64,000 bases of DNA from Nitrospira sp. Lineage in GTDB: Bacteria > Nitrospirota > Nitrospiria > Nitrospirales > Nitrospiraceae. Location: assembly GCA_029194665.1 (NCBI GenBank), contig JARFXO010000002.1, positions 186,001 to 250,000 on the forward strand, written 5' to 3'. Each line of letters starts with the position of its first letter. Within the stretch, counting starts at the first letter, position 1. The position numbers and the translations under genes were made by a program. A model generated the notes under the pieces. It was not told the DNA's origin. It worked only from the letters and a program-made list of their open reading frames with translations, and searched no databases. Of this stretch, positions 44,832 to 53,840 are shown piece by piece.

Positions 44832-46152
44832 ACACCGGCCTGATCCCACTCACTCCTGAAACCGAAGCGGTGCTGGAAGCGGTGCGCACTGCCGATATTC
44901 TGGTCGGCATTCCCAGCTTAATAATGCGGGCACCGTGGGACATGTCGTTCGGGCCGTCGGAGCCGGTCTGGCAAAATACTTTCACGGCCATCGTGCCGTC
45001 CTGGTGAATGCCGACGGCGGCTCCACTGACGATACCGCGGCTATCGTCGCCCATACCATGGTCGATCTGGAACCCCTCTTCATCAGCGATCGACAGAGCA
45101 CGCTGCACCGAATCATCACGCCCTATTACGGAATCCCCGGCAAGGGCAGCGCGTTTCGCACGATTTTCGAGGTCGCTCGACGGCTCAAAGTCACGGCCTG
45201 TGCCGTCGTCGACTCGGACGTCCGCAGCATCACACCCGAGTGGATGGAACTGCTCCTTCATCCGATCATCAAAGAAGGATACGACTATGTGGCTCCGTAT
45301 TACCGACGCCACAAATATGACGGCACCATCACCAACAGCATCGCCTATCCCCTTACCAGAGCCCTCTATGGACAGGAAGTCCGTCAGCCGATCGGCGGAG
45401 ACTTCGGATTCACCGGAGCACTGGCCCAACACTATCTCGAGAAACATGTCTGGGAGTCCGATGTCGCGCGCTTCGGGATCGACATCTGGATGACGACCGA
45501 AGCCATTACGAGCGGGGCCAAGGTGTGTCAGAGTTTTCTCGGGGCCAAGATTCATGATCCCAAGGATCCTGCCGCCGATCTCTCCTCCATGTTGCGACAG
45601 GTGGTGGGCGCCTTGTTCGCCTTGATGGAAGCCCATGCTCCCAGCTGGCTTCCCGTCACAGGTTCGCGAAAGATACCTCTCTTCGGCTTCCAGTATGAGG
45701 TGGGAGTTGAGCCGGTGAACGTCAATGTCGAACGGATGGTGGATTTGTTTCATCTCGGGCTTACGGACCTATACGATATTTGGGCACGCATTCTCTCCGA
45801 AGACGCACTGGACCACCTGTCCCGTCTTCGGGATGTCCCCATACGTGACTTCCGCATTCCTGATTCGCTCTGGGCCCAGGTTATTTATGATGCGGCCCTC
45901 GCGCATCATCGGAGCGTGCTCCCACAAGAACATCTCTTGAAGGCTCTGACCCCTCTCTATTTAGGGAAGACTGCGTCATTCGTGATGGATAGTCAGGGGT
46001 TGACAACGGCAGAGGCCGAACACCTGATTGAAGCGCTCTGCCGAACGTTCGAGAAACAGAAAGAATACCTTGTCGCACGTTGGCCTCAGTCTCAAGACGC
46101 GCGCGAAGTCATCGGCGCTGCCCACGTGAGGCCTGAAAGGAGCCAGCCATGA
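44828..46152 (+). pseudogene. GT2-type glycosyltransferase, frameshifted near the start
   Basis: ATG 44828 overlaps the previous stop. The first frame reads MNTGLIPLTPETEAVLEAV then ADILVGIPS. After loss of one T near 44919 the continuation (NNAGTVGHVVRAVGAGLAKYF) lies in the frame open to 46152. Joined length is about 441 residues. Motifs NADGGSTDDT and VVDSDVRSITPEW (DxD) define a GT-A family 2 enzyme. It probably acts with the GpgS-like enzyme, for instance by adding a second sugar or by replacing it. The long C-terminal helical part has no clear assignment. Stop overlaps the channel gene start by four bases. Confidence 0.7.
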
Positions 46153-46858
46153 CTTCAAGCTGGGAACAGACATTACTCGGACCGGTTGCGGCTCTCGGTG
46201 AACGCGTCCTCGCCATTCTTCCCAATGTGTTGGCCATGATGATTCTCTTGCTGGTCGGTCTGGGCGCCGCCTGGGGCATGGGGCATTTGATGGAACGATT
46301 GCTTCGCATCATCGGTTTGGATCGACTCTGCGATCGGATCGGTATCGCGGCAGCCCTGCTGAGAGGAGGCCTCAAAGCCGATCCGTCCTACATCATCGGT
46401 CGCATTACCTACTGGCTGATCGTGATCTTTGCCACCACGGCATCTCTGGGCGCGCTCGACGTTGCTCCGATCAATCAGGCGGCTCAGTCGCTCTTGTCAT
46501 ACATTCCTCATATAGTCACACAGCGGCCGTGATCGGGATCATCGGCTATCTCGTCTCGAATTTTGTGTCACAGGCCGTCCTGATCGCTGCCGTGAACGCG
46601 GGATTGCCTCCGGCCCGCTGGATCGCAGCCGGGACCCGATGGGGCATTCAACTCTTGACGGTGGCCATGGCGCTCGAACAGTTGGGGATTGCCCAGCACA
46701 TCGTCGTCGTTGGATTCGGCATCACCTGGGGAGGCCTCGTCCTCGCCGCTGCACTGGCGCTGGGATTGGGCGGTAAAGACCTCGCGAAGGACTTCCTGGA
46801 GCGACGTCTGGCCGGACATTCTCGGTCACAGATCAACGAAGACCTACGGCATCTCTAA
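46149..46858 (+). pseudogene. Small mechanosensitive-channel-like membrane protein, frameshifted
   Basis: Two frames, 46149-46532 and 46529-46858, together encode about 235 residues. Hydrophobic helices are LPNVLAMMILLLVGLGAAWGMG, YWLIVIFATTASLGAL and the GLGGKDLAKDFLERRL glycine-rich end, as in conserved TM-helix (MscS-related) proteins. The frames cross in CACAC near 46525, with two bases lost or one gained. Placed inside a compatible-solute operon, it could release solute on hypo-osmotic shock. That role is inferred from context only. Confidence 0.65.
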
Positions 46859-46862
46859 ACCC

Positions 46863-47738
46863 ATGGCACGCTATATCCTCTTCACGGATCTGGACGGCTC
46901 TCTGTTGGATAACGACACGTATTCCTTCGGCGAGGCAAGACCGGCCCTCGAGGCCCTTCGTTCAGAGAACATTCCGGTCATTCTCGTCTCCGGAAAGACT
47001 CGCGCGGAAATCGAGCCGCTTCGAGAGCGTCTTGATCACCACAATCCCTTCATCGTTGAAAACGGCGCGGCGGTGTTTGTGCCCCTCCATACCTTCGACT
47101 TCCCCCTGGAGCGGTCGCGGCGCCGCTCCAGTTATCAGATCATCGAACTCGGTACTCCCTATGCGCTCCTCCGGGATGTGCTCCGGCAAATCGAAGAAAC
47201 AGTGGGCACACGGCTTCGAGGGTTCGGCGACCTATCGGTTGACGAAGTCATGGAAAACACAGGGCTCTCCCGAGAAGATGCGCTGCGGGCTATGCTGAGG
47301 GAATTCGATGAGCCGTTTCTCGTGAACGGCCCTCCCAAGTTGATCGAGGAGGTCTGCCGCCAGATCGTGAGGCGCGATCTGAATTGGACAAGAGGCGGGC
47401 GGTTCTTTCACCTGACGGGAAACAACGACAAAGGTCGGGCCGCAGAAATTCTGCTCCGCTGCTACAAACGGCAGGGTCGACTGGCTAACCTGCCGGACGA
47501 CATAGAAACCATCGGGATCGGCGATAGCCTCAACGATCTCCCTCTCCTACTGACGGTCGACCATCCGGTGTTGGTGCAAAAACCAGACGGCTCGTACGAC
47601 CCCGACATCAACCTGCCGAACCTCATTCACGCACCCGGCATCGGCCCTGCCGGTTGGAATCGTGCCGTCTTGGAACTGCTGCGACAGACCTCGGAAGAAA
47701 CATCTCATGGCCGACCAGTCAACATCCGAGCCACATGA
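46863..47738 (+). CDS. HAD-family glucosyl/mannosyl-3-phosphoglycerate phosphatase
   Basis: ATG 46863 begins a 291-residue HAD-IIB enzyme, four bases after the channel stop. It shows FTDLDGSLLDNDTYS (nucleophile Asp and acid Asp), VSGKTRAEI (motif II) and GIGDSLNDLPLL (motif IV). The NPFIVENGAAVFVP segment and overall length match mannosyl-3-phosphoglycerate phosphatase and its relatives. It removes phosphate from the 3-phosphoglycerate conjugate made by the GpgS-like enzyme, giving a neutral-to-acidic compatible solute (glucosyl- or mannosylglycerate). It is the last gene of the operon and is unbroken. Substrate sugar cannot be told from sequence. Confidence 0.82.
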   Translation: MARYILFTDLDGSLLDNDTYSFGEARPALEALRSENIPVILVSGKTRAEIEPLRERLDHHNPFIVENGAAVFVPLHTFDFPLERSRRRSSYQIIELGTPYALLRDVLRQIEETVGTRLRGFGDLSVDEVMENTGLSREDALRAMLREFDEPFLVNGPPKLIEEVCRQIVRRDLNWTRGGRFFHLTGNNDKGRAAEILLRCYKRQGRLANLPDDIETIGIGDSLNDLPLLLTVDHPVLVQKPDGSYDPDINLPNLIHAPGIGPAGWNRAVLELLRQTSEETSHGRPVNIRAT

Positions 47739-47763
47739 TGCCCTCAGTTCGAACCCTGTTGCG

Positions 47764-48207
47764 TCAGTCTTCTGCCGGATTAATGATATGCAACCCCGCT
47801 GTCTTTGATGCCGCCAAGAGCTGGGAATCCGCGCTCACGACGGTCAATCGCAGCGGCTTCAGCTCCAATGCCAACGCCAGATGCATCACCTGAGGTGATC
47901 GAAGAGACGGATACTCCAAGACCAATTCTTTCGTGGCCAAGTAGGTTTCCATCCTCGGTGCGATAAACCGATAGAGTCCCTGCTTGGACTCGATTTCGAA
48001 CTTATAGAGCACCGAGTAGCAATCATCCCGCGTAATCTGTCCCTCGTGAGCGCGTGCGCACAGAACCGAATAGAAGTCCGTCACGGTCCATGTCGGGACG
48101 ATCGCAACCTTCCCACGCTTCACCATCAGTTTATTCACGATCCTGGTGCCTCGCTCCATGCTGTAGCGCTTAATGAGTGCGGTTGAGTCGAAATAATAAT
48201 ATGGCAT
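47764..48207 (-). CDS. PIN-domain toxin
   Basis: The 147-residue protein has PIN acidic residues at MPYYYFDSTALIKRY (first aspartate), TVTDFYSVLCA, and LTVVSADSQLLAA (last aspartate). It resembles VapC-type RNases and is placed four bases after a small basic-acidic protein, in the usual antitoxin-first order. It is convergent with the phosphatase gene, leaving 25 bases between. Activity looks intact. Confidence 0.78.
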   Translation of the reverse strand: MPYYYFDSTALIKRYSMERGTRIVNKLMVKRGKVAIVPTWTVTDFYSVLCARAHEGQITRDDCYSVLYKFEIESKQGLYRFIAPRMETYLATKELVLEYPSLRSPQVMHLALALELKPLRLTVVSADSQLLAASKTAGLHIINPAED

Positions 48208-48211
48208 CCCC

Positions 48212-48481
48212 TTACGCCCTCCCCTTCAGAATGATTTCCGCGAGCGGCCCTTGGAGCTTGGAGAGCCTATCTTGTAGTTCATCGAGCGGCGCCTCTTCGT
48301 ACCCTTCTTTTCGCAAGGTGTCGGCAAGATTACCTCTATTGAAGGACGCGGTGTCTTCCTTTAGTCGGTCATTCAATCGCCGCTTTGCCAGACGGCTTGA
48401 AATCTTTTGTCCTGGTTTGGTCAGCCCCCGTCCCCTGCTGCGTGGCGCTCGACTGACGGATAGTTCATCTGTCTTTTCCAC
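48212..48481 (-). CDS. Putative antitoxin of the PIN pair
   Basis: This 89-residue protein (MEKTDELSVSRAPRSRGRGLTKPGQ, helical and acidic C-terminus EAPLDELQDRLSKLQGPL) precedes the PIN gene by four bases. It does not look like an AbrB, Phd or ribbon-helix-helix antitoxin. The antitoxin role rests on position only. Confidence 0.55.
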   Translation of the reverse strand: MEKTDELSVSRAPRSRGRGLTKPGQKISSRLAKRRLNDRLKEDTASFNRGNLADTLRKEGYEEAPLDELQDRLSKLQGPLAEIILKGRA

Positions 48482-48512
48482 GATGGACGCCTCCTTCTGA
48501 AAGCACGTTCAG

Positions 48513-49652
48513 TTACCGTCTCACCCCTGATACTTCTCGCGGACAACTCGCCGCCCTCGTCGCCGTCTCGGGCAACACGCCCTCGCCGAACACATACGCG
48601 GCGATCGCCTTCGCGACATCCGACGACAACTCTTGCTGCATCACACGCAGCGTCTTCGCCGTTGCCTCGCGTTCTGTCAGATGTCCTTCCTTTCCACCCT
48701 GCGCCACCGTCCCAACGACGCGCCCCGTCCCCGGCTCCACCACCTCGAAATCGCTGCACCACCGAACGTACTTGAAATTTGGGTCGCGCACCTCAATAGG
48801 CAACAGACGGACAGTGCCTCGGACGATCAATTCCGGAGCACCAACCTCTTCACCTTCTGGCTTCGTGGTCACGGAAAGTCCTTCCCGAATCAGCCCTTCC
48901 GCCAGCGCACGTCCAACCGGTTCCTCATGATCTCCGGACACTTGTACCGCAATCACCAGATTCGTGGCAAGAAATTGCTCCAATTCATCGGATAATTCGT
49001 TTACCTGATAGCTGGATGGGGCGCCTTGCCCGCTGGGACGGATCACCCGCAAATCCCTGTTGTATGCCTCGCGCAGAACGAGATTTCTGGAGGCCCGCCG
49101 AAGCGCGCGAACCTTGGCAAGTTTGTCCGTCGGTTGCCGTGACTCGGCGACATCCGCATCGATCGCACGATCCAGCGCCGACACCTTCTCCAGCAACGCA
49201 GCCTCGGCTTGACCACGATTCATCACGCCCAAAGCGTAGTACGACCGGCTGTCCGAGTCGTACCAAACATCCGCAATCCTGACGTTTTCAAGCACTTTGT
49301 CGGTCGAGACTATCGTCACGCTGTCGATCATGAGTCGCCGCTCGGCGTTGGAGATGCCCCGATTCTCAACGACCAAATACGATTCCCGATCCTTCGCCTG
49401 CGCCGCAACTTCCGCCTTGAAGATGCGGGCCACGGCTGCATAGGCCTGATCTTCCGCATTGCTTCGCAGGTCTGCTTGGCCGACTCCGGTCAGGTATTGA
49501 TTCGGCGGATACTCCGAACCCCGACCATCGACCCACCCAGGCTTCCCTTTTCCCACGAACCAGCTACAGGCGGTCGATACGGACGCCATCAACCACAGAG
49601 ACAGGAAAACCGCAACTCCTTGTCCGAAAGAAGACTCGCCCGCGCGCATCAT
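48513..49652 (-). CDS. LPP20-domain lipoprotein (last gene of the lipoprotein operon)
   Basis: ATG 49652 overlaps the stop of the upstream gene by four bases. The 379-residue protein has a lipobox (ASVSTAC, Cys29) and an LPP20-like domain: PPNQYLTGVGQADLRSNAEDQAYAAVARIFKAEV (in part), SYYALGVMNRGQA. A C-terminal domain (about 240-370) contains VIAVQVSGD and LIVRGTVRLLPIEV, resembling a CsgG-type fold. It ends in a partly charged tail. It is probably anchored in the outer membrane with its operon partners. The precise role is unknown. Confidence 0.75.
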   Translation of the reverse strand: MMRAGESSFGQGVAVFLSLWLMASVSTACSWFVGKGKPGWVDGRGSEYPPNQYLTGVGQADLRSNAEDQAYAAVARIFKAEVAAQAKDRESYLVVENRGISNAERRLMIDSVTIVSTDKVLENVRIADVWYDSDSRSYYALGVMNRGQAEAALLEKVSALDRAIDADVAESRQPTDKLAKVRALRRASRNLVLREAYNRDLRVIRPSGQGAPSSYQVNELSDELEQFLATNLVIAVQVSGDHEEPVGRALAEGLIREGLSVTTKPEGEEVGAPELIVRGTVRLLPIEVRDPNFKYVRWCSDFEVVEPGTGRVVGTVAQGGKEGHLTEREATAKTLRVMQQELSSDVAKAIAAYVFGEGVLPETATRAASCPREVSGVRR

Positions 49653-51109
49653 TGCATCACACGCTGGATGATGAACAGCGTCTGGCCCGCAGTCAGCGCG
49701 ATCGTTTGTCCATCTTTCACCGCCGTCACCCCTTGTCCAGACGGTTGAATGGACACCTGACACAGACCTGGTCGTACCCACGCCCGAGCCATGTGAATCT
49801 CGTCAGGCAAGGTCTGCCAACTTCGTTTGTCGGCTTCTTCCGACGCCACAGCAATCCCCTTCGCCAGCACTTCGACAAGCAGTCCCACCCACGGACCGGC
49901 ATCTCTGCCGGCAGCATGCCGAGCTCCCCTGGTGATCCCCTCCGCCAGCGCGAATTTCGTCGCCGCGCGAGCGAGAGCTTTCGCAGTGATCGCCGGTAAA
50001 CGTTCCGAAAGACTCTTCTCTGCGAGGGCGGTTACATTCTGCACCGGCTCCGATCGTACGGTGACAGCATGGCCGAACGAATCGGTCAGCGTCATACTTT
50101 CAGACCCTACCCGCGTCTTTTGCGCAACTAGCCGCGGAAGCGCAACGCGAGCCACTTCTCCATTGAGTCCATACAGTATGCTGTCCGCTACGCGATCTCG
50201 TCGATAGGACGACTGGAAGACTGCTCGATTCAACAAGACTAACTGTGCGGCATCAAGACTAATAGGTAAGTCCAAGAACAGATCCTCTTTGCGCGGAGCC
50301 CGCCCATTATAGCTGATCATCACGACGTGAGCGAGCTGCTCTTGGGATGATCGAGACTGCCACTCAACATCGGGGAAAGCCTGTCGATACTCGGCAAATT
50401 CGGTTGTTAAGCCGAGCGCCTCCGCTGTGCGCAAGAGATCGGAGCGCAAGGAGAGAGGAACGGACACCTTCGACCACCCGCTCATCGAGCCATACGCTTC
50501 ATAGGCGTTGCGATAGGCAATAAAGGCGTTATTAAGATCACCGGCTGCCTCGTACAGGATACCGCTCACATACCGCGCAAATCCGTCATTCCGGTACCTA
50601 TCGGCCCCCTTTACTCTGTCGCTGAGCACATTCAAACGATGGTCGATACGCCGCGCCTCCACCAGTGCTTCTTGAAGTTGTCCCTGAGCCGCATAGTTCA
50701 AGGCCTTGATCACGTTGATCATGACGTGCTCGTAGGCATCGCCCTCATACGGCAAGACATTGTCGTTGGTGACAAAAGCGGCGGTCTCCGAACGGATGGT
50801 CCTGGTGTAGAGCCGCTCAACCTCCTCCTCCGCTCGTTCCAATGCCGCACTGCTTTGCTGGTATTGGCCTGCCAGCTGCAGCATCATTCCTCGATCCATT
50901 TCATACAGTAACCGTCCCTTTGCTCCATATTCGTTCTCGGTCTGCTCGACGATCGCCGCGGCCCGTTGCGGATCACCGGCAACGAGGCTTTGCTCAATGA
51001 GGAGGTAGCGATTAGCGGAAGGACTACACCCAGTCAGGAGCAGGAGCACGGCAAGAAACGGCAGCAAGGAGATCGGCCCGTGGGCAAAGCGTGGAAGGAT
51101 TTGGTTCAA
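49649..51109 (-). CDS. COG3014-type lipoprotein
   Basis: The 486-residue protein has lipobox LLLLTGC (Cys28). An N-terminal helical repeat region of TPR type (residues 35-215, YLLIEQSLVAGDPQRAAAIVEQ, LYEAAGDLNNAFIAYRNAYEAYG) is followed by a mixed domain with HVVMISYNGRAPRKEDL and VTALAEKSLSERLPAITAKALARA. It belongs to a conserved group of lipoproteins that sit beside LpoB- and LPP20-type genes, as here. Inner face of the outer membrane is the expected location. Function in the group is not known to me. Confidence 0.78.
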   Translation of the reverse strand: MNQILPRFAHGPISLLPFLAVLLLLTGCSPSANRYLLIEQSLVAGDPQRAAAIVEQTENEYGAKGRLLYEMDRGMMLQLAGQYQQSSAALERAEEEVERLYTRTIRSETAAFVTNDNVLPYEGDAYEHVMINVIKALNYAAQGQLQEALVEARRIDHRLNVLSDRVKGADRYRNDGFARYVSGILYEAAGDLNNAFIAYRNAYEAYGSMSGWSKVSVPLSLRSDLLRTAEALGLTTEFAEYRQAFPDVEWQSRSSQEQLAHVVMISYNGRAPRKEDLFLDLPISLDAAQLVLLNRAVFQSSYRRDRVADSILYGLNGEVARVALPRLVAQKTRVGSESMTLTDSFGHAVTVRSEPVQNVTALAEKSLSERLPAITAKALARAATKFALAEGITRGARHAAGRDAGPWVGLLVEVLAKGIAVASEEADKRSWQTLPDEIHMARAWVRPGLCQVSIQPSGQGVTAVKDGQTIALTAGQTLFIIQRVMQ

Positions 51110-51124
51110 CAGTATCCGCGGAAC

Positions 51125-51739
51125 CTAAAAGACGGTGCGTTTCCTTTCAACCACCTTCTTGATTTTCTTCTGCCCGTACCAGATTTTCGCATTGTTCTCC
51201 AGATCGATCATCTGGAGATCCACTTGGTAAAAGACCGCTTTGGTCCCATCGGCTTCGTCAAGAATGGTGGCGATCGTACCCTTCATCATGAAATCGGCGC
51301 CGGTCTCTTTTCCTGGGGCTTTCTGGGTTTCTTCGCGCGCGTAGATGGCTTGTTCTTTTCGTTCGGCACGAACCTCATCGCGCTCGCCTTTGCCGGCCAC
51401 GAACGTGACTTTCTGAGAATTGGTGAGTTCTCGCTCTAAATCTGTAATAAATGTCTGCACGTTGATATGTTCGTGACTGCTGTTCAGGACGGTTCCCACG
51501 ACGACGACAGGCTGACGTTGGTTCGCCCTTTCGAAATTCCCTAGCCACGGATATTGTAGCGCATCTCTGACCATCGCTTCGGCGACCATCCGAGAATCCG
51601 TGTCGTTCCACCGGCCGCTCAAATCAGTCACGACCCCGGTATCGACACGGGTCACCTTCGTTTCGTGTCCACATCCCGACAAAGCAAGGACGACACTCAC
51701 CGTGGCGACAAGCGAAGGAGGATGTTTCCGAATCACCAT
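51125..51739 (-). CDS. lpoB: LpoB-type penicillin-binding protein activator
   Basis: The 204-residue lipoprotein (Cys23 in LALSGC) has the LpoB/CsgG-like domain: TDLSGRWNDTDSRMVAEAMVRDAL, PVVVVGTVLNSSHEHIN, GADFMMKGTIATILDEADG. In enterobacteria LpoB stimulates PBP1b from the outer membrane. In other phyla this family is often linked with LPP20 and COG3014 lipoproteins, so a direct PBP role is uncertain. It lies between the COG3014 and LPP20 genes in one leftward unit. Confidence 0.8.
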   Translation of the reverse strand: MVIRKHPPSLVATVSVVLALSGCGHETKVTRVDTGVVTDLSGRWNDTDSRMVAEAMVRDALQYPWLGNFERANQRQPVVVVGTVLNSSHEHINVQTFITDLERELTNSQKVTFVAGKGERDEVRAERKEQAIYAREETQKAPGKETGADFMMKGTIATILDEADGTKAVFYQVDLQMIDLENNAKIWYGQKKIKKVVERKRTVF

Positions 51740-51779
51740 GAACCTCCGAGCAGGGGTGAACTCTCATTCACCGTGAGGG

Positions 51780-52346
51780 TTAGCGGACGCCTCGCTTTTC
51801 CTCTTCCTTCTCCAACCGTTCGAACAGACGGTCCGCATTCTTCCGTACGAAGTCCCGGACCTCTTTATTCAGCTCTTTGGCCTGTTCCAAGTTATTCTTC
51901 ATGTCCTCCAGACTCAACTTGGTCAACACGTAATAGGTGTCGGTCTTGGGATCCTTGTACTGATCAATTCTCCGAACTCCGCTCAGTGTCGTCATCGTGA
52001 GGGTCTTGATGGCTCGCTCGACATTCTGCTCTTCCGTATTCCGGGTAAAATCTCCAGCGGTCGTCGAGGCCGCATAGTCTCTCATCAGATACCCGGTGTA
52101 GGTATCGAACGTCTTGGCGATCTCGGCCCGTCCGCGATTCTCGGCCGTATCCCAAGCGAGCGGCGCATTCCGGACACCCACGACCGCCCCCACGCCATAG
52201 AAAGCTTTACTGTCCTTTTCATTAAAGGCTCCGGACCCCTTTTCAACCCATTTAGGAGGACCGCCACAAGCCGCAAGTCCCATCACGAGAAGGACGACAA
52301 GACCGGAGCCGACCAGCCTTGAATGCATCGTTTGTGACCAAATCAT
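51780..52346 (-). CDS. LPP20-type lipoprotein (first gene of the lipoprotein operon)
   Basis: ATG 52346 follows AAGGAGG by six bases. The product has 188 residues, lipobox GLAAC (Cys27) and an LPP20-like domain with FYGVGAVVGVRNAPLAWDTAENRGRAEIAK (in part) and DTYYVLTKLSLEDM. A charged C-terminal helix (FERLEKEEEKRGVR) ends it. It opens the four-gene unit that continues through LpoB, COG3014 and a second LPP20 protein. Confidence 0.8.
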   Translation of the reverse strand: MIWSQTMHSRLVGSGLVVLLVMGLAACGGPPKWVEKGSGAFNEKDSKAFYGVGAVVGVRNAPLAWDTAENRGRAEIAKTFDTYTGYLMRDYAASTTAGDFTRNTEEQNVERAIKTLTMTTLSGVRRIDQYKDPKTDTYYVLTKLSLEDMKNNLEQAKELNKEVRDFVRKNADRLFERLEKEEEKRGVR

Positions 52347-52492
52347 ACAATCCTCCTTGGGGTAACTACGCATATTTGCCGCACGCATAATATCAGGCTA
52401 AAAACCTTGAAATTATGCTAACATGCGTCATTTTTTCAGTCAACGCAACGCTCGTTTCGAGCGGGTATCGTCATAGACAAGGAGGAAGCTCT

Positions 52493-52663
52493 GTGGCGGA
52501 CATCCAGATTGAAGACGGAATGATCAGAATTCTGAACTTGGAGATCCAGGATCCCAAGGCTGCAGCGATACTCAGTGCATACCCCCAGGCACGTTGGGCG
52601 GAAATCACCCGCCGAGCGGTCAAGATCGGCCTTGGATACTTAAAAGGTGGCGAGACTAGTTAA
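52493..52663 (+). CDS. Small protein of unknown function
   Basis: GTG 52493 follows AAGGAGG by about nine bases. The 56-residue product (VADIQIEDGMIRILNLEIQDPKAA to AVKIGLGYLKGGETS) looks like a beta strand followed by a helix-turn-helix-like pair (YPQARWAEITRRAVKIGL). The strand-helix-helix order suggests a ribbon-helix-helix-type dimer, but no family was recognised. It is divergent from the lipoprotein operon. Confidence 0.55.
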   Translation: MADIQIEDGMIRILNLEIQDPKAAAILSAYPQARWAEITRRAVKIGLGYLKGGETS

Positions 52664-52735
52664 GGTATTGGAGTGCAATCGGTTTGGCTGATGATCGCTC
52701 GGGCGCGAGCAGCGCAACGGCTTGTTTGTAGCTTA

Positions 52736-53659
52736 TTATTGCCGTTCAGAAGGGGTTTGAAGATCGGCGCCAGGCGTAAATGCCGGCCTCCGTCCTTCAA
52801 CCAACGCCGTGTCTCCATCACCATCGATCCGTAGACTCGATGGGCGTTGTGTACCATTGGAAGCCCCCTCGACCTGTCGCACGAGATAGCCCCCCAACTC
52901 GGAAGCCATGAGCCAACCGTTTCCGTCCAGATCGGCATCACCGGACAGCCCGATCAATAGTGTTTCAACAAAGCGACTGCTCTTCTCGACACGAACGACA
53001 GCCTCTCCCTTACTTGCCGCGCTAATGACTTGCACCGCACGCCGATCGGTCTCCGATTCCGGGGCCATCCGTCCTTCCAATGACAGCTCCGGTGGCACAG
53101 TGATTTCCCATCCGAATACCGGCGCATCGAAAATCAGGAGCGTATGTTTGGAAGCCGTCCGCCTCGTAAATTCCTTTAGATGCTCCACCGTGATCGACTT
53201 CGTTGCGTGGTTGGGCTGTGCGTCAAATGGCACAAGGTACCCTCGCTCTTGCCCATCGGAGTCCTGCATAAACCCGGCGTGCCCCACGTAGAAGATGACG
53301 AGCCGGTCCATGCGGCCGACTTTTCTAGGCAACATGTCGTCCAAAAGCTGATGGAGGCGTCGCGAGCTAGCGTCCTTGTCGTAGAGCTCAATCACCTCAT
53401 CGAACCTCAACCGTCGAAACGCTTCGGCCACCTTCTTGGCATCGCTGATCGCTCCGGGGATGGGAGGAGCCAAGACATAGTTTTCGATCCCGATAATGAT
53501 CGCCCAGGATTTGTAGTACAGGCCCTCCGGCTTTCCCACTTGAGCCTCAGCAGTCGACGGAGCGACAACCGAAAACATGCCGATCATACGAGGGTCCAGT
53601 AAGAGTAGGATTAAAAGCACGAGCGACAGGTGTTTCCCAAACTGTCTTGCGCTGTTCAT
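52736..53659 (-). CDS. Caspase-fold protein lacking the catalytic cysteine
   Basis: The 307-residue exported protein (signal peptide cleaved near AEAQ, residue 40) has a peptidase C14 fold: WAIIIGIENY, ISDAKKVAEAFRRLRFDEVIELYD and FYVGHAG with the catalytic-position His127. The strand that should end in DACxSG reads TLLIFDAPVFG, so Pro180 replaces the nucleophilic cysteine. DADLDGNGWLMASEL (about 241-255) resembles an EF-hand-like calcium loop. It is therefore probably a pseudo-enzyme with a binding or regulatory role. Typical bacterial caspase-like proteins have the same domain order. Confidence 0.75.
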   Translation of the reverse strand: MNSARQFGKHLSLVLLILLLLDPRMIGMFSVVAPSTAEAQVGKPEGLYYKSWAIIIGIENYVLAPPIPGAISDAKKVAEAFRRLRFDEVIELYDKDASSRRLHQLLDDMLPRKVGRMDRLVIFYVGHAGFMQDSDGQERGYLVPFDAQPNHATKSITVEHLKEFTRRTASKHTLLIFDAPVFGWEITVPPELSLEGRMAPESETDRRAVQVISAASKGEAVVRVEKSSRFVETLLIGLSGDADLDGNGWLMASELGGYLVRQVEGASNGTQRPSSLRIDGDGDTALVEGRRPAFTPGADLQTPSERQ

Positions 53660-53840
53660 CGGGTCACCCTATCTTCGGCCTAGACAGGTGTCAACAACGG
53701 AATCGAGCTGAACGGCGGCGTCACAATAAAGATGGTCTCGAAGACGATCTCGCAGCAACTGTACGGTTGCAGGCATCCTCGACTTTCTCCATAATGACAG
53801 GTCCACGAGGGACTGCTTTGAAGAAGGAGAGGCAGCCGCT

